Source of the DNA: Mesobaculum littorinae
GTDB lineage: Bacteria > Pseudomonadota > Alphaproteobacteria > Rhodobacterales > Rhodobacteraceae
DNA length: 64,000 bases
Reading direction: 5' to 3'
Assembly (NCBI RefSeq): GCF_004011175.1
Contig: NZ_RQXX01000002.1
Location: 620,001 to 684,000 of the forward strand
A model generated the notes under the pieces. The model was not told where the DNA came from, searched no databases, and saw only the letters and a program-made list of their open reading frames with translations. This document shows, in pieces, positions 34,802-43,921 of this stretch (the stretch's first letter is position 1; each line of letters begins with the position of its first letter). The translations under genes and the position numbers were made by a program.

Positions 34802-35302
34802 CTAGCGGTTGCGGATGCCGGGGCCGGGCAGGGGGTGCACGGTCGACCCCGGCGCGCCCTTGGACGCGCCGCCCAGGCCCGGTGTCGCGCCGCCGTCCCG
34901 CGCGGGCTCCGGGGCGCGCAGCGGCGCGCCCGAGACCGCCCGGGGGTCCGGCGCGGACCCGGAGGCGCCCGCCGCGTCATGCGGGGCGGGATCTTCGGCG
35001 AAATGCCGGTCGGGGTCGTGCGCGAAGGCCATGTCTTGCGCGGAGGCGGCGGGCCACGCGCCTTCGCCCGGCCGCGGACGGCGGAAGACCAGCAGGTTCT
35101 GCACCACCCGCGTCTTGCCGATCATGCCCGAGCGTTCCTCGGACGGCAAAGCCTCGGCGCGCAGGTATTCCCAGCCCTCGACCGCCTTTTCGTTGATAAG
35201 TTCGGTCAGGGCATGGGCAAAGCGCGCCTCGGTACCCCGGACGCCGCGGGCCTTTGCGCCCTTCTTGGGGGCGGGCACGACTGTGTATTCGTAAAGCGGC
35301 AT
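34802..35302 (-). CDS. DUF4177 domain protein
   Basis: 166 residues. The first 75 form the DUF4177 domain (MPLYEYTVVPAPKKGAKARG, INEKAVEGWEYLRAEALPSEE, VVQNLLVFRRP). The remaining 90 are a disordered Pro/Ala/Gly tail. The ATG at 35302 has GGGAGG six bases upstream, which decides it over longer frames. The function of DUF4177 is unknown. Ends 16 bases from the bolA stop (convergent). Confidence 0.82.
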   Translation of the reverse strand: MPLYEYTVVPAPKKGAKARGVRGTEARFAHALTELINEKAVEGWEYLRAEALPSEERSGMIGKTRVVQNLLVFRRPRPGEGAWPAASAQDMAFAHDPDRHFAEDPAPHDAAGASGSAPDPRAVSGAPLRAPEPARDGGATPGLGGASKGAPGSTVHPLPGPGIRNR

Positions 35303-35450
35303 GCCGCCTCCCGTATCGGATTGCGATGACAGACGGGACCCTATCAGCCCCGCCCTGCGAGTTCCAGATGAAGCCGGGGTGCCACGCGAAGCTCCGCCAC
35401 CCACGTGACACCCCCTGGGGGACCGCGCCCGGCGGGCGCGGCGGGTGCGG

Positions 35451-36962
35451 TCAGAGCCCGAGCTTGGCGTTGACCAGATCGTTGACGGCCTTGGGGTTCG
35501 CCTTGCCGCCCGTGGCCTTCATCACCTGGCCCACGAACCAACCGGCCAGCTTGGGATTCTGCTGGGCCTTTTCGACCTGCGAGGGGTTGGCGGCGATGAT
35601 CTCGTCGACCGCGGCCTCGATCGCGCCGGTGTCGGTCACCTGCTTCATGCCGCGCGCTTCGACGATCTGCGCCGGATCGCCGCCCTCGGTCCACAGGATC
35701 TCGAACAGGTCCTTGGCGATCTTGCCGGAAATCTCGTCCCGTCCCAGAAGGTCGAGCATGCCGCCCAGCTGCGCGGCCGAGACGGGGCTTTCCGAAACCT
35801 TGAGATCGTCCTTCTTCAGCCGGCCGAAGAGTTCGTTGATGACCCAGTTCGCCGCGACCTTGCCGTCGCGTCCGGCGGCGACCTCTTCGAAGAACACCGC
35901 GTTCTCGACCTCGGCCGTCAGGACGCTGGCGTCGTATTCGGTCATCCCGTAGTCCAGCACGAAGCGCGCGCGCTTTTCGTCGGGAAGCTCGGGCAGGGTG
36001 GCGGCGATGTCGTCGACCCAGGCCTGCTCGATCTCAAGAGGCAGCAGGTCGGGGTCGGGGAAGTAGCGGTAATCCTGCGCCTCTTCCTTCGACCGCATCG
36101 AGCGCGTCTCGCCCTTGTCGGGGTCGTAAAGCCGGGTCTCCTGTTCGACCTTGCCGCCGTCCTCGAGGATGGCGATCTGGCGCCGTGCCTCGTAGTCGAT
36201 CGCCGCCTGGATGAAGCGCATCGAGTTCATGTTCTTGATCTCGCACCGCGTGCCCAGGTGCGAGAAGTCGCCGGTTTCGACGAAGCGCTCGTAATCCCCC
36301 GGTCGGCAGACGCTGACATTGACGTCGGCGCGCAGGTTGCCGTTCTGCATGTTGCCATCGCAGGTGCCGAGATAGCGCAGGATCTGGCGCAGCTTGCCCA
36401 CGTAGGCCGCCGCCTCTTCGGGGCCGCGGATGTCGGGGCGGCTGACGATCTCCATCAACGCGACGCCCGCGCGGTTGAGATCGACGAAGGACGCCGCCGG
36501 ATCCATGTCGTGGATCGACTTGCCCGCGTCCTGTTCAAGGTGGATGCGTTCGATCCGCACCCGCCGCGCGATGCCGGGCGCCATGTCGACCAGCACCTCG
36601 CCCTCGCCCACGATGGGGTGGTAGAGCTGGCTGATCTGGTAGCCCGCGGGCTGGTCGGGATAGAAATAGTTCTTCCGGTCGAAGGCCGAGTAGAGGTTGA
36701 TCGCCGCCTTCAGCCCCAGCCCGGTCTTCACCGCCAGCGCGACGCAGCCCTCGTTGATCACGGGCAGCATCCCCGGCATGCCCGCGTCCACGAACGCGAC
36801 GTTCGAGTTCGGTTCGGCCCCGAATTCGGTCGAGGCGCCCGAAAACAGCTTGGCCTTGCTGGAGACCTGGGCGTGGACTTCCAGCCCGATGACCAGTTCC
36901 CAGTCCTCTTTCGCGCCCTGAATGACCTTCGGTTTCGGGGCCTCGTAGGTAAGATCGAGCAT
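35451..36962 (-). CDS. gatB: Asp/Glu-tRNA(Asn/Gln) amidotransferase subunit B
   Basis: 503 residues, full length. [36 protein letters not shown] and [19 protein letters not shown] (the cradle domain motifs) are intact, and a C-terminal tail domain ([17 protein letters not shown]) is present. With GatA and GatC it amidates Glu-tRNA(Gln) and Asp-tRNA(Asn). gatA and gatC are not in this window. Divergent from the lysozyme-like lipoprotein gene. Confidence 0.97.
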   Translation of the reverse strand: MLDLTYEAPKPKVIQGAKEDWELVIGLEVHAQVSSKAKLFSGASTEFGAEPNSNVAFVDAGMPGMLPVINEGCVALAVKTGLGLKAAINLYSAFDRKNYFYPDQPAGYQISQLYHPIVGEGEVLVDMAPGIARRVRIERIHLEQDAGKSIHDMDPAASFVDLNRAGVALMEIVSRPDIRGPEEAAAYVGKLRQILRYLGTCDGNMQNGNLRADVNVSVCRPGDYERFVETGDFSHLGTRCEIKNMNSMRFIQAAIDYEARRQIAILEDGGKVEQETRLYDPDKGETRSMRSKEEAQDYRYFPDPDLLPLEIEQAWVDDIAATLPELPDEKRARFVLDYGMTEYDASVLTAEVENAVFFEEVAAGRDGKVAANWVINELFGRLKKDDLKVSESPVSAAQLGGMLDLLGRDEISGKIAKDLFEILWTEGGDPAQIVEARGMKQVTDTGAIEAAVDEIIAANPSQVEKAQQNPKLAGWFVGQVMKATGGKANPKAVNDLVNAKLGL

Positions 36963-37131
36963 GGCTGCGCCTTCCGTTGCGGATCGGCCTCATCCTCTAG
37001 GCAATCGGCGGAAAAGGGGCAAGGGGCGCGAGTTTTCGCTCATCTCCCGGGCGGGTGATTGCCCATTAACCCGAATCCGGCAATTTTCCGGCCGCCGCGC
37101 CTTGGGGAGCGTGGCGTTAAGGGGACCAAAC

Positions 37132-37719
37132 ATGACACGGATTTTCCTTGTGCTCGCACTGGGCGCAATGCTGGCCGGTTGTGCCACGAAACCGGAACCG
37201 ACCGAACCTTCCGCGACGCGGCCCGTGATGCGCTGGGACCACCGGCCCGAAGCGCCGCTGTGGACCGATGCCGCGCTCAACGCGCTGCAAAGCAACGGCG
37301 CGGCGCTGCCGAACTTCACGCCCGCCGACATCGAAACCTACTGCCCGGGATATGCCACCGCCTCGACCGAGGATCGCGCGGCGTTCTGGGCAGGGCTGTT
37401 TTCCGCGCTGGCCGAGCACGAAAGCACTTGGAACCCCGGCGCCGTGGGCGGTGGCGGTCAGTGGTACGGATTGCTGCAGATCCTGCCCTCGACCGCGCGC
37501 AGCTATGGCTGCCGCGCGACCAGCGGCGCCGCGCTCAAGGACGGGGCGGCGAACCTTTCCTGCGCGGTGCGCATCGCCAGCCGCCAGGTGCTGAGCCGCG
37601 GCAACGTCAGCCGGGGCATGCGCGACTGGGGCCCGTTCCACTCGGCCTCGAAGCGATCCGAGATGCAGGCCTGGACCCGCGCGCAGCCCTATTGCGCCGT
37701 CAAGGTCAAAGCCAAGTGA
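37132..37719 (+). CDS. lysozyme-like (SLT-fold) lipoprotein
   Basis: 195 residues. A lipoprotein signal ends in LAGC (Cys17). The mature part has WAGLFSALAEHESTWNPGAVGGGGQWYGLLQILPSTARSYGC, a lysozyme/soluble lytic transglycosylase-like core in which the Glu in EHESTW is the likely catalytic acid, then GAANLSCAVRIASRQ and a final YCAV. Probably a periplasmic or outer-membrane-bound peptidoglycan lyase. The next gene is a clear paralogue in tandem. Ribosome binding site AGGGG is a little far from the ATG. Confidence 0.85.
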   Translation: MTRIFLVLALGAMLAGCATKPEPTEPSATRPVMRWDHRPEAPLWTDAALNALQSNGAALPNFTPADIETYCPGYATASTEDRAAFWAGLFSALAEHESTWNPGAVGGGGQWYGLLQILPSTARSYGCRATSGAALKDGAANLSCAVRIASRQVLSRGNVSRGMRDWGPFHSASKRSEMQAWTRAQPYCAVKVKAK

Positions 37720-37808
37720 CGACGCGGGTCGGCGCCCGGGCGCCGATCCCTGCCGCCGGACCGGTCCCGGGGCTTGTCAACCCGCGACGCGGCTGGGTAG
37801 GAGGGGCC

Positions 37809-38618
37809 ATGCGTTTGTTGTTACCCAACCGCCTCGCCTCGGCCGTCTCGGTCGCCGCGCTGTGCCTCTCTGCCCTTTCCGGCGGTGCGATGGCCGCGGA
37901 CGTGCCCTCGATCCGGCCGAAGCCGCGCCCGACGGTCGTCCATGTCGACCCGGTCGCGCGGTGGGATTTCCGCAATGACGGCGCCGCCTGGAGCGCCGAG
38001 GTGCTGAGCGCGCTGCGCCGCCACGGTGCCCCTTTGGTCAAGACCGTGCCACGCGACATCGCGACATGGTGCCCGGGCTACGCGAGCGCCCCGCCCGAGG
38101 CGCGGCGCGCCTTCTGGAACGGGTTCCTGTCCGCTCTGGCCAAGTATGAAAGCACCTATCGTCCCACCGCCGTCGGCGGCGGCGGACGCTGGTACGGCCT
38201 CCTGCAGATCCTGCCTGCCACGGCGCGTCATCACGGCTGCAAGGCGGGAACGGGCGGGGCGCTGAAGGACGGCGGGGCGAACCTTTCCTGCGCGATCCGC
38301 ATCATGTCCCGAACAGTCACCCGCGACGGCGTCATCCATGCGAAATCGCCGCGGTGGAGCGGGGTTTCCGCCGACTGGGGCCCGATGCGATCGGACGAGA
38401 AGCGGGCCGAGATGGCCAGGTGGTTGCGGGGTCAGCCCTATTGCGCGCTCTTCGCCTCGCCGCGGCCGAAGTGGAAGGAGCGGCCCGAGGGCCTTGTCGC
38501 CGGGCCGATCCTGCCTGAGCTGCGGCCCGAACCGCGCCCCGAATCGCGTCCCGCGCTGCGGCTGGCGATGCTCGACCCGGCGGACCTGCTGCCTCCAAGA
38601 CGGCCCGGCGCGCGCTGA
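37809..38618 (+). CDS. lysozyme-like (SLT-fold) exported protein, paralogue of the upstream gene
   Basis: 269 residues from an ATG preceded by AGGAGGGG. A cleavable signal peptide (to about residue 30, GGAMA/ADV) replaces the lipobox of its neighbour. The core matches the previous protein almost motif for motif: FLSALAKYESTYRPTAVGGGGRWYGLLQILPATARHHGC, GGANLSCAIRIMSR, GQPYCALF. A Pro/Arg-rich tail (LRPEPRPESRP) ends the protein. So one copy is a lipoprotein and one is soluble periplasmic. Peptidoglycan cleavage is inferred from the fold. Confidence 0.85.
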   Translation: MRLLLPNRLASAVSVAALCLSALSGGAMAADVPSIRPKPRPTVVHVDPVARWDFRNDGAAWSAEVLSALRRHGAPLVKTVPRDIATWCPGYASAPPEARRAFWNGFLSALAKYESTYRPTAVGGGGRWYGLLQILPATARHHGCKAGTGGALKDGGANLSCAIRIMSRTVTRDGVIHAKSPRWSGVSADWGPMRSDEKRAEMARWLRGQPYCALFASPRPKWKERPEGLVAGPILPELRPEPRPESRPALRLAMLDPADLLPPRRPGAR

Positions 38619-38916
38619 GCCTTCGCGGGCGGCGCAGCGGGCGATCGCCATCCCGCGCCAGCCGGCATGGGCATCGGAAGGCGCCCTGAGGTTCCCGGTC
38701 ACACCCCTCTGACTGCCGCGCAAGGGTACAGGCTATCGCGCAACGCAGGTTCGGCGCGTCTGCGTGGTTTCCAGACATGTCGATATCGCCGCCGGGGGCC
38801 GCTTCCCATCTTTGTCCAGCAAGTCTGCACCGAAATTGGCGTCAGCACGGCCATGGGCCCGCTTCGCCTGATCGCAGAGTACCCGGACGGCCCGCGCGGC
38901 GGCGCCGTCCGCAGGA
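38619..38916. other. intergenic stretch between convergent genes
   Basis: 298 bases. A GC hairpin (GGACGGC, 38885-38891, with GCCGTCC, 38904-38910) lies just beyond the end of the acyltransferase gene and could end transcription. No gene is apparent on either strand. Confidence 0.5.
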
Positions 38917-39810
38917 TTACATCCTGATCTGTACCCGACGTTTCGACAGGCTGGGCAAGCCGGTGCTGTCGACGAGGCTGACGGTCGGCGCATAGCGACC
39001 GCCGAGGGCCAGGGTCTGCTGTCGCAGCACTTCGATCCCGCCTTCCGAGGTGCCGACCAGCGAGCGGGGCGAGATCGGCTCGCCCACAGTCACGCGATAG
39101 GGCTGGCGGTACTTGTTCAGCGTCTCGTGAAACAGGGTGATGTCGCGCAGGGTGGGGTGGATCAGGTCGAAGAGGTAGAAGATGGCAGAGTTCCGGGCCC
39201 GGATGTTCAGCGGAATGACGGGCAGGTCGAACTTGCGGGCGATCATCGCGGCCGAGGCCATCCACGGCCGTTCGTATAGCCGCAGGCCACGCCGTTTCGC
39301 CAGCCGGCCCGAGGGGAAGATCACGCCCAGCCGCCCGGCGTCGATCGCCTTGCGCGTATAGGCCATCGTTTCGCGCGTCTTGCCATGGCTGCGCTTGTCG
39401 GGGCGCCACTCGACCGGCGCGATCAGCGATTCGAACTGCGGCAGGATCCGCAGGATGTCGGCATTCGCGTAGATGAAGAGGTCGGGCCGCAGCGGTGCGA
39501 TCAGGTGATGCAGGATGATTCCGTCGGCGATCCCCGTGGGGTGGTTCGCGACGATCAGGGCCGGTCCCTGGCGGGGGATGTTCTCAAGCCCCGTAACCTC
39601 GAGGTCCTGGGCGAGGTAGTTGCCCAGCGTGCCCATGATCTCGGGCGTGGGCTTGTCCTTGAAATATTCGGCCAGCCTGAGCGTTTTTTCATAGCTCAAC
39701 ATCCGGTCGAGGATCTTGTGCGCGATGGCGGTTCCGGGTCGTCCCGACTGTAGCCAGGGAGCCCGTTCAGCGATCAGCGGGTCGAATCTCTCGCGCATAT
39801 GTTCAGTCAC
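38917..39810 (-). CDS. lysophospholipid acyltransferase family protein (PlsC domain)
   Basis: 297 residues. The acyltransferase motif is ALIVANHPTGIADGIILHHL (His-Asp pair), followed by APVEWRPDKRSHGKTRETM, GVIFPSGRLAKRRGLRL (the EGTR-like second motif, here PSGR) and LPVIPLNIRARNS. This group acylates lysophospholipids or lyso-ornithine lipids. The GTG at 39810 has AAGG seven bases upstream; an ATG at 39798 would shorten it by four residues. Likely cytosolic face of the inner membrane. Confidence 0.88.
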   Translation of the reverse strand: MTEHMRERFDPLIAERAPWLQSGRPGTAIAHKILDRMLSYEKTLRLAEYFKDKPTPEIMGTLGNYLAQDLEVTGLENIPRQGPALIVANHPTGIADGIILHHLIAPLRPDLFIYANADILRILPQFESLIAPVEWRPDKRSHGKTRETMAYTRKAIDAGRLGVIFPSGRLAKRRGLRLYERPWMASAAMIARKFDLPVIPLNIRARNSAIFYLFDLIHPTLRDITLFHETLNKYRQPYRVTVGEPISPRSLVGTSEGGIEVLRQQTLALGGRYAPTVSLVDSTGLPSLSKRRVQIRM

Positions 39811-39946
39811 CAGAACGCCTTATCAATATCGTGACATTCTGCCCAATACGGGCTCCGAAGGGAATGCGCGAGTTCGAAATAACCCTCGGGCGCTCGATTC
39901 GGGACTGGTCCCGGGGCGCAAAGGCCCCGGAAACAGGGATCTCGGG

Positions 39947-40507
39947 TTAGGCGGCCGTCCGCTCGTGGCGGCCTTCCTCGACCTCTTCGATGATCTTAGC
40001 CACGAAAGCATCCAGATCGTCGGGATTGCGGCTGGTGACGATGCCGTTGTCGCAGACGACTTCCTTGTCGACCACATTCGCACCCGCATTGCGCAAGTCC
40101 GTGCGGATCGAGGGGAAGGATGTCATCTCGCGTCCCTTGGCAACGCCCGCCTCGACCAGAAGCCACGGGCCGTGGCAGATCGCGGCGACGATCTTGCCCG
40201 CGTCGGCAAAGGCCTTGATGTGCGCTACCGCGTCGGTATCGGTGCGCAACTGGTCGGGGTTGATCTGCCCGCCGGGCAGGACGACCGCGTCGTAATCGGC
40301 GACGGACACGTTCGAGATCTTGAGGTCGACATCGGCCTTCTGTCCCCAGTCGGTCTTGTCCCATCCCTTGATGGCGTCGCCCGAGGGGCTGGCCACGTGG
40401 ACGGTCGCGCCAGCGGCGCGCAGCTTGTCACGGGGGACCTCAAGCTCGGATTGTTCGAAACCGTTGGTTGCCATGATGAGGATCTTCGCAGCGTTAATGC
40501 TGGGCAT
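39947..40507 (-). CDS. DJ-1/PfpI family protein
   Basis: 186 residues. The nucleophile elbow AAICHGPWLL gives Cys111 and His112, and ILIMATNGFEQSELEVPRDKL, VVLPGGQINPDQLR and VTSRNPDDLDAF are typical of the PfpI/YhbO/YajL group. Members are reported as deglycases or stress chaperone-like hydrolases; the exact activity is debated. The ATG at 40507 is preceded by AAAGGAG. Monocistronic as far as can be seen. Confidence 0.9.
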   Translation of the reverse strand: MPSINAAKILIMATNGFEQSELEVPRDKLRAAGATVHVASPSGDAIKGWDKTDWGQKADVDLKISNVSVADYDAVVLPGGQINPDQLRTDTDAVAHIKAFADAGKIVAAICHGPWLLVEAGVAKGREMTSFPSIRTDLRNAGANVVDKEVVCDNGIVTSRNPDDLDAFVAKIIEEVEEGRHERTAA

Positions 40508-40772
40508 TGTCTGCTCCTTTCCTTTGCAGGGTTCGGGCAGAGAACGATCCACCGGGCCGCCGGGTTCCTGCCGCCCCGACTGCCGCACCGCACCCGCGCG
40601 GTCAGGCAGGCCGGGTGAGGCGCGCAGGGACAGTCATGGACGAGGCTAGGTATGGGCAACGGTGCATCGCGAAAGGCGTGCCCCCGCCGGGCTGTCGCGG
40701 ACCGGCCCATGGGCGCGGCGCCCGCCGCCCCCAGGGCTCGCGACCCGGGGGGGCCGGGCCGCGATGACGATA

Positions 40773-43340
40773 TCAGGCGTCTCCCAGGATCCGGCCCACC
40801 ATCTCGGCGCTGTCGCGGCTCAGCCCCCGGGTCGCGCGGATGCGTTCCAGCGCGGCGCGCATCATGTCGCGGCGGTCTGCATCGTAGCGGTGCCACGTCT
40901 CGAACAGCGTCGTCATCCGCGCGGCCGTCTGCGGGTTCACCGGGTCCAGCCGGATCAGCCAGTCCGCGACCAGCTCGTAGCCCGCCCCGCCTGCCGCGTG
41001 AAAGCCTGCGTGGTTGCCGCCCAGCCCACCGATGACCGAGCGGAACCGGTTGGGGTTCTTCCAGTCGAAGGCGGGATGCTGGGTCAGCCGGGCCGCGACG
41101 TCCGCGGCATCGGCGGGCGCGGCATAGCCCACCTGCAGCGCGAACCACTTGTCCAGCACCAGCCGGTCATCGGCCCAGCGACGGTAGAACGTCGCCGTGG
41201 CCTCGTCCCCGCCATCCGCGCGGATCAGGCAGGCCAGCGCGCCCAGCTCGTCGGTCATGTTGTCGGCGGCGGCGAACTGCTTCTGCGCCCGCGTGCCGCC
41301 GTCGATCCGGCTGAGAAGGCCAAGCGCCGTCTGCCGCAGCGCGCGGGCGTTGGCGGCCTTGGGATCGGGGCTGTAGGGGCCGGGGCGTTCGAGCGCGTCG
41401 TAAAGGTCGCCCAGGACCGCAGAAAGCTCCTCGGCGATCCGCAGGCTCAGCTTTTCGCGCGCGGTCCAGATCGCCAGCGGATCCGGCGTCACGCCGGAAT
41501 CGGTCAGCGTCTGCGCCATGTCGTCGTCGGACGGCAGCGCCAGAGCCAGCGCGCGGAACGCGGGGTCGAGCGTGTCGTCCTGCGTTACCCGCCGCAGCGC
41601 CGACAGGTAGTCGGGGCCGGGGGCCGCGTCGTCGGTCACCATGCGTGACAGCACGTCCTTGGCCAGGGTACGCCCCGCCTCCCACTTGTTGAAGGGGTCG
41701 GTGTCATGCGCCAGCAGGAAGGCGCGTTCCTCGGCCGTGCTCTGCCGCGTCAGGATCACCGGCGCCGAGAAGCCGCGCAAAAGCGACGGGATCGGCCGTG
41801 TCTCTTGGCCGGGGAAGGTAAAGCTCTGCTCGGTCTCGGTGATCTCCAGCACGCGGGTCGGCATCGTCTCGGACCCGTCCGGCGCCAGCAGGCCGAGCGC
41901 CACGGGGATCACCTGCGGGCCCTTCTCGGGCTGGCCGGGGGTGGGCGGCGTCTCTTGCCGGAAATGCAGCCGATAGACGTTGTCGGTGTAGTCTTCGCGC
42001 ACCGACAGCCGGGGCGTGCCCGACTGGGTGTACCACCGCTTGAATTGGGTCAGGTCGCGGCCCGTGGCATCCTCGAACACACGCAGCCAGTCCTCGATGG
42101 TGCAGGCCTGCCCGTCGTGCCGGTCGAAATAGAGGTCGAGCGCGGCGCGATAGCCCTCCTCGCCCACGAGGCGGCGCAGCATGCCGATGACCTCGGCCCC
42201 CTTTTCGTAGACGGTGGCGGTGTAGAAGTTGTTGATCTCGATATAGCTCTCCGGTCGGACCGGGTGGCTGAGCGGGCCGTTATCCTCGCGGAACTGGCGG
42301 GCGCGGAGGGTCAGCACGTCGTCGATCCGCTTGACCGCGTGGCTGCGCTGATCGCCCGAGAACTGCTGATCGCGGAACACGGTCAGCCCCTCTTTCAGGC
42401 ACAGCTGGAACCAGTCGCGGCAGGTGATGCGGTTGCCGGTCCAGTTGTGGAAATACTCGTGGGCGATGATCCCCTCGATCATCTCGTAATCGCGGTCGGT
42501 CGCGGTTTCGGGGCTGGCCAGCACATACTTCGAATTGAAGATGTTGAGCCCCTTGTTCTCCATCGCCCCCATGTTGAAATCGTCCACCGCGACGATGTTG
42601 AAGGTGTTGAGGTCGTATTCCCGTCCGTACTCGGCCTCGTCCCACGCCATCGAGCGTTTGAGCGCATCCATCGCGTAGGCGCATTTGCCCTCGTCGCCGG
42701 GACGCACCCAGATGCCCAGGTCGACCTCGCGTCCGGACAGGGTGCGGAAACTGTCGGCGTGGCGCACCAGGTCGCCCGCGACCAGCGCGAAGAGGTAGGC
42801 GGGCTTGGGCCAGGGGTCCTGCCACTCGGCCCAGCCGTCGCCCGCGACGGTCGGGTTGCCGTTCGACAGAAGCACGGGGCAGGTGGCGGGGTCGGCCTCG
42901 ATCCGGACCGAGAAGGGCGCCATCACGTCGGGCCGGTCCGGATAATAGGTGATCTTGCGAAAGCCCTCGGCCTCGCACTGGGTGCAGTACATGCCGTTCG
43001 ACATGTAAAGCCCTTCCAGCGCGGTGTTGTCGGCGGGCGCGATCTCGACCTCGCATTCCCAGTCGAAGGCGGTGGCGGGCGCGGGGCAGGTCAGCCCGTG
43101 ATCATCCACCGTCACGTCGGCGGGGGCGCCGTCGATGGTGGCGCGGATCAGGCGCAGGCCTTCGCCGTCCAGCCGCAGGGTGCCGGCGGCGGGGCCGTCG
43201 GGATTGGGGCTGAACCGGATCTGGCTGACGACCCGGGTGGCCTTGGGGTCCAGTCGGACCTGCAGCGACACATCGTCCAGCAGATAGGGATAGGGGGCGT
43301 AGTCCTTCAGGTGGACGGCGCGGGCGGCAGCCTCTTTCAT
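40773..43340 (-). CDS. pepN: aminopeptidase N
   Basis: 855 residues, M1 family metallopeptidase of the E. coli PepN type. The exopeptidase motif is NMGAMENKGLNIFN; the zinc site is HEYFHNW (His294, Glu295, His298) with Glu317 in LKEGLTVF. C-terminal domains (DUF3458 and ARM-like) are present in full. Broad-specificity cytosolic aminopeptidase for peptide recycling. Normal length; nothing unusual. Transcribed divergently from the microprotein at 43477. Confidence 0.96.
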   Translation of the reverse strand: MKEAAARAVHLKDYAPYPYLLDDVSLQVRLDPKATRVVSQIRFSPNPDGPAAGTLRLDGEGLRLIRATIDGAPADVTVDDHGLTCPAPATAFDWECEVEIAPADNTALEGLYMSNGMYCTQCEAEGFRKITYYPDRPDVMAPFSVRIEADPATCPVLLSNGNPTVAGDGWAEWQDPWPKPAYLFALVAGDLVRHADSFRTLSGREVDLGIWVRPGDEGKCAYAMDALKRSMAWDEAEYGREYDLNTFNIVAVDDFNMGAMENKGLNIFNSKYVLASPETATDRDYEMIEGIIAHEYFHNWTGNRITCRDWFQLCLKEGLTVFRDQQFSGDQRSHAVKRIDDVLTLRARQFREDNGPLSHPVRPESYIEINNFYTATVYEKGAEVIGMLRRLVGEEGYRAALDLYFDRHDGQACTIEDWLRVFEDATGRDLTQFKRWYTQSGTPRLSVREDYTDNVYRLHFRQETPPTPGQPEKGPQVIPVALGLLAPDGSETMPTRVLEITETEQSFTFPGQETRPIPSLLRGFSAPVILTRQSTAEERAFLLAHDTDPFNKWEAGRTLAKDVLSRMVTDDAAPGPDYLSALRRVTQDDTLDPAFRALALALPSDDDMAQTLTDSGVTPDPLAIWTAREKLSLRIAEELSAVLGDLYDALERPGPYSPDPKAANARALRQTALGLLSRIDGGTRAQKQFAAADNMTDELGALACLIRADGGDEATATFYRRWADDRLVLDKWFALQVGYAAPADAADVAARLTQHPAFDWKNPNRFRSVIGGLGGNHAGFHAAGGAGYELVADWLIRLDPVNPQTAARMTTLFETWHRYDADRRDMMRAALERIRATRGLSRDSAEMVGRILGDA

Positions 43341-43476
43341 TACGTAAAACCTCGGCGCGGTGTGCGAACTTTTCCAGACCTTCGGACGTTATGCCCGCAA
43401 TTGGGGCGCTACAACCCGCGCCCCGCCGGAACCTTTCCGAGGCTATGCCTTCGGAGCCGATGACGAGGTAACTATC

Positions 43477-43710
43477 ATGTCCGCACCCCATACAGACGTC
43501 GAGCGCCAGGAAAAGCGCCATCGCTTCCCTCTCATGGGCATGGGGGGTGTCGTGCTCTTCGCGATCCTGCTTCTGGTGCTGTGGATCGCGTGGCTGGCCT
43601 TAGCCGGAAACGACCCCGATACGGCCGAGCAGCAGATCGACGGGCGCACCGGCGCGGTCGAGATGCAGGAGGACGGCGCCGCGGCGGCTGTCGATACCGA
43701 CGGCGAGTGA
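43477..43710 (+). CDS. 77-residue single-span membrane microprotein with acidic tail
   Basis: From ATG 43477 the protein has a basic head (TDVERQEKRHRFPLMG), one membrane span (about 22-42, VVLFAILLLVLWIAWLALAG) and an acidic tail ending in DTDGE. The positive head predicts N-in topology with the tail in the periplasm. No family known to me. The design is the same as that of the two small proteins inside the sox operon. GAGG lies nine bases upstream of the ATG, and a terminator hairpin follows the gene, supporting an independent transcript. Confidence 0.72.
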   Translation: MSAPHTDVERQEKRHRFPLMGMGGVVLFAILLLVLWIAWLALAGNDPDTAEQQIDGRTGAVEMQEDGAAAAVDTDGE

Positions 43711-43763
43711 CGCCGACGCCTGCTGCTTCTGCATGACGGGGGCAGCCTACGGCAATAGTCGCT

Positions 43764-43791
43764 GAAAGGCGGGGCGGCGGTCCCGCCTTTC
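43764..43791 (+). terminator. terminator of the 77-residue microprotein gene
   Basis: GAAAGGCGGG (43764-43773) pairs with CCCGCCTTTC (43782-43791) around an 8-base loop, 53 bases after the stop. The right arm ends in TTTC. Confidence 0.7.
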
Positions 43792-43921
43792 GCACGTTTG
43801 GCGGGCGGTTCACGACTCCTTGCGTCCTGCGCCGATCCTTGCCGGGATCCTGAGCCTTGTGAGACGCGGCACAGGCCCGATATGCTGACCTGCAGGCACA
43901 GCAGGCAAGGCAGGGTCGCGC

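Noticed and set aside
37059-38618. Single 519-codon frame spanning both lysozyme-like genes
   Set aside because: The first half is out of frame with the upstream lipoprotein gene; the ATG at 37809 has its own AGGAGG and signal peptide.
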